Source of the DNA: an uncultured Oscillibacter sp.
GTDB taxonomy: Bacteria > Bacillota > Clostridia > Oscillospirales > Oscillospiraceae
Assembly (NCBI GenBank): GCA_910585245.1
Contig: CAJUCO010000047.1
Location: forward strand, 1-18,748
Direction: 5' to 3'
DNA length: 18,748 nt
Position numbers and translations under genes: made by a program. The notes under the pieces were generated by a model. That model made no database searches, had not been told where the DNA came from, and saw nothing but the letters and a program-made list of their open reading frames with translations. Position 1 is the stretch's first letter, and each line of letters opens with the position of its first letter. Positions 7,089 through 13,525 of the stretch are shown here, one piece after another.

Positions 7089-7850
7089 TTACAAAAGTCC
7101 GCCCAGGGCCTGTCCCGCCGCCGCCCCCAGGGCAATGGCGGAGGCAATCAAGATGGCGTCCGCCGTGCGGCTCAGGGCGGAGAAGGTGTCCCCGGCCATA
7201 ATCTCCCGCATGGCGTTGGTCAGCGCCACACCGGGAACCAGAACCATCAACGTGGAGATGGTCACCACATCCACGCTTCTTCCCAGTCCCGCCTCCACCA
7301 GCGCCAACGCCAGGAAGGCCGCCACGGCGCTGCACACCGCCGTGCGAAAAAAGTGATTGGCTCCAATAAACCGCCTGCCGTAGAGAAGGCACACCCCCAC
7401 CGCCAGACCGCTGAGAAAGGACGCGGCCGTGTCCGGCAGTCCCCCGCCAAACAGGGGCGCGAAAAAGGCCGGGGCCACGCCATAGCCCAACAGCGTCATC
7501 CGATGCGAGTGCCGGGGCATATCTTGCGGGAGGGCGCTCACCGCCGCCTGGGCCTCGTCCAGGGTTGGCGCATCCACACAAAGGCGGCGGCAAAGGCTGT
7601 TGCACCGCTCCAGCAGCTCGATGTCCGTGCCGTGAGCCGGGACCCGGCGCATCCGGGTAATGGGGTGCCCCTGGGGCGTGATGATGCTGACCAGAAGGCA
7701 GTTTGGAATGGCAAAGACCTCTGGATTTTCAAGGCCGTAGGCGTGGAGGAGCCGCCGGACGGACTCCTCCACCCGGTAGATCTCCCCCCCGCTGTACATC
7801 AGCTGGTAACCCAGCTCCGCCGCCATATTCAGGAGTTTGTCGTAATCCAT
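7089..7850 (-). CDS. ThrE/YjjP-type exporter subunit, large half (DUF1212-like)
   Basis: This 253-residue protein has a soluble N-terminal region (about 1-115) with MYSGGEIYRVEESVRRLLHAYGL and the conserved SIITPQGHPITRMRRVP stretch, then about five hydrophobic segments (about 118-250). That is the architecture of the YjjP/ThrE N-terminal family, and LMVLVPGVALTNAMREIMAGD (near 205-225) is a strong family marker. It is expected to form one exporter of small organic or amino acids with the product of the next gene, whose start lies 10 nt after its stop. The start at 7850 is 3 nt downstream of the suppressor-of-fused stop, so it is in the same operon. The substrate (threonine/serine or a dicarboxylate) is not determined by sequence. 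Confidence 0.92.
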   Translation of the reverse strand: MDYDKLLNMAAELGYQLMYSGGEIYRVEESVRRLLHAYGLENPEVFAIPNCLLVSIITPQGHPITRMRRVPAHGTDIELLERCNSLCRRLCVDAPTLDEAQAAVSALPQDMPRHSHRMTLLGYGVAPAFFAPLFGGGLPDTAASFLSGLAVGVCLLYGRRFIGANHFFRTAVCSAVAAFLALALVEAGLGRSVDVVTISTLMVLVPGVALTNAMREIMAGDTFSALSRTADAILIASAIALGAAAGQALGGLL

Positions 7851-7853
7851 TCC

Positions 7854-8666
7854 TCAGTCTAAAATCTCCTTAAAATCCGCGCAGAGATTGGGCCGGTGAA
7901 CGTCCAGCATCATGGGGAGTTTCCCTTCGGCAAAGCGCTGGTCCAACCCCTCCATGCCGTATTTCAGCTTGTACTCAATTTCCTCCTTGTAGGCGGGGAT
8001 GACCATGTAAAAGGAGATCTTCTTCCCCTCCTCCGTCTCAAGGGGCGGAACCAGAGTGGGCTGGGCCAGCACCGCGCCGCCAAAGCCCACGCCCTCGCAA
8101 ACAGGCGCGTAATCCGGCCCGTTGGGAATGGAGTGGCCCCAGCCCAGCCAGGTCTTGTACTCGTGGGGAAAGCGGGCCAGAAACTTCAGCATCTGGATGG
8201 GCCAGAAGCGCTCGTAGGGCAGATCCTTGGGGTTACTTCCCTCCCTGCCCAGGTCCCACCCGCCGGGAAGGATCATGTACAGCTCCGCGTACTTCAAATC
8301 CTCCCGGTCCGCGATTTCCTCCGGCAGGCTCATGGGCAGATCACTCATGCCGGTGGTATAGAGGACGGCGCCGTCCTCCTCCCGCGGTCCCCGGAGGACA
8401 TGAACGTCAATGTGGACCAGGTCGCTGAGAATCTCATGATAAACGAAGCTCTCCCCGCCGGGGAAAATCTCCTCCATATGCTTTTCAACGGCCTCCATAG
8501 ACACGCACACATCCTCCGGCGGGCGGAAGCCCTGGTTTTCCGGGGTCTTATAGCGGTAGACGGCGGAACCGCCGGGGGTGTACTCCTCCGTCTCCGGAGC
8601 GACGCCCTCCTTTTGCGTCCGGGCCGGAGACGCCTTCTTCTTTTTGAATTTATCCAGGAAACCCAT
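7854..8666 (-). CDS. Suppressor of fused (SUFU) domain protein
   Basis: This 270-residue cytoplasmic protein has no signal peptide. A short basic N-terminus (MGFLDKFKKKKASPAR) is followed by a linker and, from about residue 55, a SUFU domain: FVYHEILSDLVHIDVHVLRGP, then TTGMSDLPMSLPEE, AELYMILPGGWDL and FLARFPHEYKTWLGWGHSIPNG. Bacterial SUFU-domain proteins are widespread and have been linked to immunity or toxin neighbourhoods in some genomes, but none is here and the function is unknown. I start at 8666 because AAGGAGG (8675-8681) lies 8 nt upstream; the longer frame to 8735 lacks such a site and would cover the promoter. It is the first gene of a four-gene operon reading into the YjjPB-like exporter. 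Confidence 0.9.
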   Translation of the reverse strand: MGFLDKFKKKKASPARTQKEGVAPETEEYTPGGSAVYRYKTPENQGFRPPEDVCVSMEAVEKHMEEIFPGGESFVYHEILSDLVHIDVHVLRGPREEDGAVLYTTGMSDLPMSLPEEIADREDLKYAELYMILPGGWDLGREGSNPKDLPYERFWPIQMLKFLARFPHEYKTWLGWGHSIPNGPDYAPVCEGVGFGGAVLAQPTLVPPLETEEGKKISFYMVIPAYKEEIEYKLKYGMEGLDQRFAEGKLPMMLDVHRPNLCADFKEILD

Positions 8667-8706
8667 CTTTAAAACCTCCTTGTGAACTTCAGGGAAATCT
8701 ATCCCT

Positions 8707-8735
8707 ATCCTACTCCTTTTCCACTCCGCTGGCAA
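8707..8735 (-). promoter_or_regulatory. Probable sigma-A promoter of the SUFU-exporter-thioesterase operon
   Basis: On the minus strand TTGCCA (8730-8735) and TAGGAT (8707-8712) are 17 bp apart. The -10 box is about 40 nt upstream of the SUFU start. Its -35 box touches the -35 box of the divergent exonuclease promoter at 8736. Confidence 0.65.
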
Positions 8736-8764
8736 TTGTTTTTTCTCTCAAAATGAGGTACAAT
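8736..8764 (+). promoter_or_regulatory. Sigma-A promoter of the exonuclease III gene
   Basis: TTGTTT (8736-8741) and TACAAT (8759-8764) are 17 bp apart, with the -10 box about 51 nt before the exonuclease start. The -35 box directly abuts that of the divergent SUFU operon. Confidence 0.72.
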
Positions 8765-8815
8765 GGCAAAGTCAAGCCATGCTCTTCCCACTCCTGATTC
8801 TGATGAGGTGTTTTT

Positions 8816-9574
8816 ATGAAACTGGTTTCCTGGAACGTCAACGGCCTTCGGGCCTGCCTGAAAAAGGGCTTTTTGGACTTTTGCGCCTTCGCCGACGCGG
8901 ACGTGATCTGCCTGCAAGAGACCAAGATGCGGCCGGAGCAAGCGGAGTTCGACCTCCCCGGCTACGAGCGCTTTTGGAACAGCGCCGACAAGGCGGGTTA
9001 CTCCGGCACCGCCATCTTCACCCGCCGTTCTCCCCTGAACGTCACCTATGACTTTGGCATCGACGAGCACCGCCACGAGGGGCGGATTATCACGGCGGAG
9101 TTTCCGGACTTCTACCTGGTCTGCTGCTACACCCCCAACTCCAAGGACCAGCTCCTCCGCCTGGATTACCGGATGGCCTGGGAGGACGACCTTCGGGATT
9201 ACCTGCAAGAGCTGGACGCCGTGAAGCCTGTGGTTTACTGTGGGGATTTGAACGTGGCCCACCGGGAGATCGACCTGAAAAACCCCGGGCCCAACCGCCG
9301 CAACCCCGGCTTTACCGACGAGGAGCGGGAAAAGATGACCCTCCTTCTGGACTCCGGCTTTGTGGACACCTTTCGGGCGCTGTACCCGGACAAGACCGGG
9401 GCTTACTCCTGGTGGAGCTATCGGGGACGGGCCAGGGAGAACAACACCGGGTGGAGAATTGATTATTTCATTGTCTCGGAGCGGCTTCGAAGCCGCATTC
9501 GAAGCGCCGACATCTGGAGCGAAATCCACGGCAGCGACCACTGTCCGGTGGTACTGGAACTGTCCGACGTGTAA
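8816..9574 (+). CDS. exoA: Exodeoxyribonuclease III (AP endonuclease, ExoA/XthA)
   Basis: ExoIII-family enzymes cut DNA at abasic sites and remove 3' blocking groups in base-excision repair. The 252-residue protein begins with MKLVSWNVNGLRA and has the metal and catalytic residues of the family: N7, E35 in LQETK, Y105 in CYTPNS, the GDLNVAH motif (D144, N146), the SWWSYRGRARENNTGWRIDYF block (199-218) and the terminal SDHCPV with D241/H242. It looks intact. The start at 8816 has GAGGTG at 8805-8810. It is a single-gene unit with its own promoter, divergent from the SUFU operon, and is followed by a hairpin-rich region and a terminator. Confidence 0.96.
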   Translation: MKLVSWNVNGLRACLKKGFLDFCAFADADVICLQETKMRPEQAEFDLPGYERFWNSADKAGYSGTAIFTRRSPLNVTYDFGIDEHRHEGRIITAEFPDFYLVCCYTPNSKDQLLRLDYRMAWEDDLRDYLQELDAVKPVVYCGDLNVAHREIDLKNPGPNRRNPGFTDEEREKMTLLLDSGFVDTFRALYPDKTGAYSWWSYRGRARENNTGWRIDYFIVSERLRSRIRSADIWSEIHGSDHCPVVLELSDV

Positions 9575-9577
9575 ACA

Positions 9578-9790
9578 GAGGCGGGGCCTTTGGCCCCGCC
9601 TCAGGCTGTCGAAAACACGTTTTCGACAGCCTGAGCAAGTTTTTCAGACCTTTCAAAGGTCTGAAAAACGTTTAATTGAAAACCAGAGAAACCCCTGATG
9701 GGTTTCTCTCGTAGCTCTTTTCCTTTCCGTCCCCGTTACAGGCAGTGCCTTTTTAACAAGCCGAGGCGGGGCCACAGGCCCCGCCTCTTT
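9578..9790 (+). repeat. Cluster of perfect inverted repeats bounded by identical-arm hairpins
   Basis: This noncoding region holds five strong hairpins. First, GAGGCGGGGCC with its complement (9578-9588/9592-9602). Second, a perfect 17-bp inverted repeat with a 2-nt centre (9600-9616/9619-9635). Third, a 15-bp inverted repeat around one base (9639-9653/9655-9669). Fourth, a 10-bp stem (9685-9694/9700-9709). Fifth, the same 11-bp GAGGCGGGGCC arms as the first (9763-9773/9777-9787), followed by TTTGTTTTCC. A minor 4-bp AGGC/GCCT hairpin before TTTTT lies at 9740-9754. The outer identical hairpins bracket an insert-like core of about 160 bp. It resembles a REP/MITE-type intergenic element; the mobile nature is inference. 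Confidence 0.75.
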
Positions 9791-9793
9791 GTT
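9763..9793 (+). terminator. Intrinsic terminator downstream of exonuclease III
   Basis: An 11-bp GC-rich stem (9763-9773/9777-9787) with an ACA loop is followed by TTTGTTTT. It terminates plus-strand transcription before the convergent htrA gene. The copy with the same arms at 9578-9602 has only a weak T-tract, on the minus-strand side. Confidence 0.8.
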
Positions 9794-9799
9794 TTCCGG

Positions 9800-11131
9800 T
9801 CAATCCGCCGCTTCCTCCAGCTTTAATTTCACTTCCAGGGTCTCCTCCCCCCGCTGGAGTGTCAACGTCAGCTCGTCGCCTACGTAGAGCCGCCGCCGGA
9901 CCCGGAAGAGGTCCTGGTTAGTCTTGATCTCCTCTCCCTGGGCGGCTGTGATATAGTCCCCCGCCTGAACCCCCGCCGCCTCCGCGGCAGTGCCGGCGTC
10001 CACGGATTTTACAAAAAGGCCTCGCTCATCCGTCTGCACCCAGACGCCCAGTCTTGGCTCCGGCTGGACCTCCCCCCATTTCAAAAGGTCGTTGACAATC
10101 CGCTCCAGCTGGGCGGAGGGAATGGCGAAACCCAGCCCCTCCACGCTGTCCCGGTTCCAGTCGGACATATACTTGGCCACGTTGATACCCACCACCTGGC
10201 CCCGGTCGTTGATAAGGGGCCCTCCGGAGTTTCCGGAGTTCAGGGCGGCATTGGTCTGGAGGAGGGTCATGGTCCTTCCCTCCACCTCAATATCCCGGTC
10301 AATGGCGGAGACGATCCCGTTGGTCAGGGTCCCCCGGAGCCGCCGGGGGGCGCCGATGGCATAGACCGGGTCCCCCACCACCAATTTCTCCGAGTCTCCA
10401 AAAGGAGCAAAGGGCAGCGCGGCCACCGGCATCAGCGCCAGTTCCCCCGGGGGAACCTTTAAAACCGCCAAGTCGCTGTTCTCATCCCCCGCCACAAAGC
10501 AGACCTCCATGGAGTAGCCGCTGTCCAGCATGACATAGCACTTGCTGCCCCCTCGGACCACATGGTGATTGGTGAGGATGTAGCCGTCCTCTGAGAAGAC
10601 CACGCCGGTGCCGATGGAAAAGCCCTCCTCCGTCTCGCACTGGACCGTCACCACCGCCGGGTTCAACTGGCGGTAAACCTCCTGGGCCGTCAGGGTCTCC
10701 CCCTCTTCCTGGGACACGGCCAGACGCGCCCCCTGGTCCACGGGCCAGGAGGGGATGGTGATCTCCTCTCTCGTCTCATAGACGGCATCCTCCGGCTGCC
10801 ACTGGTCCCGGAAGGCAAAATGGTCCACGATCTTGGCCGCAGCCGTCAGCCCCACCAGCACCGCCACGCAGAGCAAAAACCGGTAGAGCCCCTGTTTCCC
10901 ATTCCGGCGAACGCCCTTCCTTCGGCCCTTTTTCAAAGCGGCTTTCGAACCCTCCGCCGTCCTTTCCCCGGGGACCGGGCGGCGATAGAACTCCACCACC
11001 TCCCGGGGGTCCCGCTGGCGGTAGACTTCCACCACTTCCCGAGGGTCCCGTTCCCCGCCGCTTCCACGGGGCGCCCGGTAAACCTCCACAACCTCGCCGG
11101 GCAGCCGCCCGGTTTCCTCTCGTTCTCCCAT
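9800..11131 (-). CDS. htrA: Membrane-anchored HtrA/DegP-like serine protease
   Basis: HtrA proteases degrade misfolded envelope proteins outside the membrane. The 443-residue protein has an unusual cytoplasmic tail (1-80) with three EVVE(V/F)YR repeats at about 13-19, 32-38 and 44-50, then a basic stretch and one membrane segment (about 83-99). The trypsin-like domain (about 148-350) has the triad H190 (TNHHV), D220 (NSDLAVLKV) and S302 (GNSGGPL), and a single PDZ domain follows (about 360-440). It therefore looks active and externally oriented. It starts 6 nt after the sensor-kinase stop, so it is the third gene of a stress-type operon comparable with CssRS-HtrA of Bacillus or CiaRH-HtrA of Streptococcus. 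Regulation by its own upstream response regulator is likely but inferred. Confidence 0.95.
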   Translation of the reverse strand: MGEREETGRLPGEVVEVYRAPRGSGGERDPREVVEVYRQRDPREVVEFYRRPVPGERTAEGSKAALKKGRRKGVRRNGKQGLYRFLLCVAVLVGLTAAAKIVDHFAFRDQWQPEDAVYETREEITIPSWPVDQGARLAVSQEEGETLTAQEVYRQLNPAVVTVQCETEEGFSIGTGVVFSEDGYILTNHHVVRGGSKCYVMLDSGYSMEVCFVAGDENSDLAVLKVPPGELALMPVAALPFAPFGDSEKLVVGDPVYAIGAPRRLRGTLTNGIVSAIDRDIEVEGRTMTLLQTNAALNSGNSGGPLINDRGQVVGINVAKYMSDWNRDSVEGLGFAIPSAQLERIVNDLLKWGEVQPEPRLGVWVQTDERGLFVKSVDAGTAAEAAGVQAGDYITAAQGEEIKTNQDLFRVRRRLYVGDELTLTLQRGEETLEVKLKLEEAAD

Positions 11132-11137
11132 GTTTCC

Positions 11138-12592
11138 TCACTCCGTGGTCAGCGAGAAGGAGAACGTGGTCACGCCGCTTTCGCTGGTGACGTGGACCTT
11201 CTCCTTGTGCTGCTCCAAAATTGTCTTGACGATGTAGAGCCCCAGGCCCACGCCGTCTTTGTCCTCGCTGCGGGATTTGTCGCTTTTGTGGAACCGCTCA
11301 AACAGCAGCGGCAGCTCCCCGGCGGGAATAGTGTCCCCGCAGTTGCGCACCATCACACGGGCCCTGCCGTCCCGGAGGGTCAACCCCAGGTAGAGGGTGG
11401 AGCCCTTGTAGGCAAATTTCGCTGCGTTTTCCAGCAGGTTATAGATCACCTGGGTAATCAAATCGTTGTCTCCCAGAACCAGAATGGGCCCCTCGGGGAT
11501 GTCGGCCTCCACATCCAGCTCCCGGTCCGTGATCTTCTTCTCCATGGAGATCAGCACCCGCCGCATACTCTCGCACAGGTCAAAATGAGCCCCGCTCCGC
11601 AAGGGGTCGATAGCCTGGAGCTGGCTTACGTCCAGCATCCGCCGCACCAGACGGCTGAGGCGGCGGCTCTCCCCGGAGATAATTTCCAGATACTGCTTTT
11701 CGTTCTCCGGGGGGATGGCCCCATCCAAAATGGCGTCCGTATACCCGGCGATGGTGGTCATGGGGGTTTTCAACTCGTGGGAGATGTTGGCGATAAACTC
11801 CCGGCGCTGCCGCTCCGTCTGCTGGAGAGACTCCGCCATGGCATTGAAGGAGGCCGCCAGTTCTCCCACCTCGTCGCTGCGGCCATAGTCGTTCATGCGG
11901 ATGTCAAAGTCCCCCTCGGCATAGCGCCGGGTGGCCTCCACCATTTCCCGAATGGGCTTCACCTGCCGCATGGCGGTGACGGAGGAGGCCATGAAGGCAA
12001 TCATCAAAACCACAAAGGCCGTCATGAAAAAGAGGCCGATAAACCCCTGCCACATGGAGTCCAGGGAGGCCAGGGTGGACACTGCCACCACCTCTCCCAC
12101 CCGCTGGGCGGTGATGGGATTCACGGCGGCCACGCCCACGGAAAAGCGCTTTTGGGGATAGAGCCCCCCAAAATCGTCCCGCCAGGAGGCGCTGCCCTCC
12201 TCCATGATTCTGGCCGTCCGCTCCGGGGGCACGGTGACGGTCTTTCCGTCCAGCGTCTCGTCGGTGGAGAGAAGAACGTGGCCCTCGGTGTCGCAGATCA
12301 TGAAGTGCACGTCGGAGACGATGGCGGCAAAGCTGGCCAGACGCTGGAAGTCCAGGTCGTCCTGGAGATCCTCCATGTCCAGATACCGGCCGTTTTCCAG
12401 ATAGCTCAGGGAGAGCTGGCTCATAACCCGGGCCTTGGCGGCGATCTCCTCCCCCTGCTGGCCCCGGGCGTAGTTATAGCTCAGGGAGAAGAAGGACGCC
12501 CCCAGCAGGCACAGGGTCAAAAGCACCATGCCGGCGGTAACGAAGAGCTGCCGCCAGTAGAGGCTCTGGGTCCGCTCGCGAAAGCCCTTCAT
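11138..12592 (-). CDS. HAMP-containing sensor histidine kinase
   Basis: This 484-residue kinase has a membrane segment at about 17-36, an extracellular sensing region of about 145 residues (37-182), a second membrane segment (about 184-204), a HAMP domain (about 205-260), and the phospho-acceptor helix with H272 in ISHELKTP. The ATPase domain has the N box NLLENAAKFA (385-394) and the G2 box GVGLGLYIVK (447-456). The G1 box, usually DxGxGI, reads NCGDTIP (417-423), with Asp replaced by Asn and the second Gly by Thr. Similar NxGxxI forms occur in related kinases, so activity is still likely. The start overlaps the response-regulator stop by 4 nt and the gene leads into htrA, suggesting it senses envelope stress. 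Confidence 0.96.
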   Translation of the reverse strand: MKGFRERTQSLYWRQLFVTAGMVLLTLCLLGASFFSLSYNYARGQQGEEIAAKARVMSQLSLSYLENGRYLDMEDLQDDLDFQRLASFAAIVSDVHFMICDTEGHVLLSTDETLDGKTVTVPPERTARIMEEGSASWRDDFGGLYPQKRFSVGVAAVNPITAQRVGEVVAVSTLASLDSMWQGFIGLFFMTAFVVLMIAFMASSVTAMRQVKPIREMVEATRRYAEGDFDIRMNDYGRSDEVGELAASFNAMAESLQQTERQRREFIANISHELKTPMTTIAGYTDAILDGAIPPENEKQYLEIISGESRRLSRLVRRMLDVSQLQAIDPLRSGAHFDLCESMRRVLISMEKKITDRELDVEADIPEGPILVLGDNDLITQVIYNLLENAAKFAYKGSTLYLGLTLRDGRARVMVRNCGDTIPAGELPLLFERFHKSDKSRSEDKDGVGLGLYIVKTILEQHKEKVHVTSESGVTTFSFSLTTE

Positions 12593-13287
12593 CCCTCGCT
12601 CTTCTCCGCCGTCAGCTCAAATTTATAGCCCACGCCCCACACGGTTTTCAGCGCCCACTTTCCGCTGACGCCCTCCACCTTCTCCCGCAGGCGTTTGATG
12701 TGTACGTCCACCGTCCGGCTGTCCCCGAAATAGTCAAAGCCCCAGACCTCGTCCAAAAGCTGGTTTCGGGTGTAGACCCGGTTGGGGGTGGAGGCCAGAT
12801 GGTACAGAAGCTCCAGCTCTTTGGGGGGCGTATCCACCTTCTTCCCGTCCACAATCAGCTCGTAGGAGTCCAGATTGATCACCAGCTTGTCGAAGGTCAG
12901 CTTTTTGCTGGTGTCGTTGGGAATTTCCGTCCGGCGGAGGACGGCGTTGATGCGGGCGATGAGCTCTTTCATCTCAAAGGGTTTGACGATGTAGTCGTCC
13001 GCTCCCATCTCCAGCCCCTGGATGCGGTCGAAGACCTCGCTCTTGGCGGTGAGCATGATGATGGGGACCTGGGAAGTCTCCCGGATTTTGGCGCAGACGG
13101 CCCATCCGTCCATCACAGGAAGCATGATGTCCAGGAGGATCAAATCCGGCGCGGCCTTTTGAAATTCCTCAATGGCCCTTCCGCCGTCTCCGGCGATGCG
13201 GACGTCAAAACCCTCCTTCACCAGATACATATGGATGAGATCGGAGATATTGCGGTCATCCTCGACCACCAGAATATTACGTCCCAT
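12589..13287 (-). CDS. OmpR/PhoB-family response regulator of the HtrA operon
   Basis: This 232-residue regulator has a receiver domain with D10/D11 (VVEDD), phospho-acceptor D53 (LLDIMLPVMDG), T80 (MLTAK) and the IVKPF lysine. The C-terminal winged helix has TRNQLLDEVWGFDYFGDSRTVDVHIKRLREK, the classic OmpR/PhoB recognition region (as in PhoP/WalR-like proteins). The start at 13287 has GGGAGGG at 13294-13300. It overlaps the kinase start by 4 nt and heads the operon with htrA. A 10-bp tandem direct repeat 24-43 nt upstream of the start and a palindrome in the promoter are possible control sites, including autoregulation; both are inferred. Confidence 0.96.
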   Translation of the reverse strand: MGRNILVVEDDRNISDLIHMYLVKEGFDVRIAGDGGRAIEEFQKAAPDLILLDIMLPVMDGWAVCAKIRETSQVPIIMLTAKSEVFDRIQGLEMGADDYIVKPFEMKELIARINAVLRRTEIPNDTSKKLTFDKLVINLDSYELIVDGKKVDTPPKELELLYHLASTPNRVYTRNQLLDEVWGFDYFGDSRTVDVHIKRLREKVEGVSGKWALKTVWGVGYKFELTAEKSEG

Positions 13288-13310
13288 GGCGGACCCTCCC
13301 AGTTTTCCAA

Positions 13311-13330
13311 ATCTTTAAATATCTTTAAAT
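13311..13330 (-). promoter_or_regulatory. 10-bp tandem direct repeat, candidate response-regulator box
   Basis: ATCTTTAAAT occurs twice head-to-tail without a gap. OmpR/PhoB-family regulators bind direct half-sites with about one helical turn between them, and this pair lies in the leader of a PhoB-like regulator gene. Binding is inference. Confidence 0.45.
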
Positions 13331-13350
13331 CCGTATTCACAGCCGGGGAG

Positions 13351-13440
13351 CGCGGAGCGGGCAAGAGCCTCTTCCCCCAGCCAACGCCCCTCCCCGCTCT
13401 TTCGCGGTACGGCGGCAAACCCGCCCCGGCGGGGCTTGCC
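13351..13440 (-). other. Structured GC-rich 5' leader of the response-regulator operon
   Basis: Downstream of the promoter, the transcript would form a hairpin from 13414-13425 with 13428-13440 (one mismatch/bulge). It could also form a long-range stem, GAGCGGG 13355-13361 with CCCGCTC 13393-13399, extended by CGCG/CGCG across a 3-nt bulge. No open frame with a ribosome-binding site is convincing here. No known riboswitch class is recognised. Confidence 0.45.
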
Positions 13441-13465
13441 GGCTATGAAGAAAGATTTCTATTTT

Positions 13466-13496
13466 ATTATACCCTGTCGGGTACAGGGTTGTTGAA
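13466..13496 (-). promoter_or_regulatory. Promoter of the RR-kinase-HtrA operon with embedded palindrome
   Basis: A perfect -10 box TATAAT (minus strand, 13466-13471) is followed on the transcript by a leader of about 170 nt. The -35 region is weak: CAACAA lies at 17 bp or TTCAAC at 19 bp. The spacer is occupied by a perfect palindrome with 7-bp arms, ACCCTGT-N5-ACAGGGT (13471-13489), abutting the -10 box. A weak -35 plus a palindrome is typical of a regulated promoter; alternatively the palindrome is a hairpin ending the upstream gene. Confidence 0.6.
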
Positions 13497-13525
13497 TTTT
13501 CTGTAAAGATTCCCAGGGCGCTTTC

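Noticed and set aside
7854..8735. Longer N-terminus of the SUFU protein starting at 8735
   Set aside because: It would cover the promoter and the AAGGAGG site at 8675-8681, and the extra residues have no family match.
9603..9762. tRNA, small RNA or attachment site in the hairpin region
   Set aside because: The stems do not make a cloverleaf, no integrase or tRNA end is nearby, and no promoter clearly drives an RNA here.
10820..12628. Very long open frame on the plus strand opposite HtrA and the sensor kinase
   Set aside because: It is antisense to two clear genes, has His/Gly/Pro-rich low-complexity translation and no domain; such frames are common opposite GC-rich genes.
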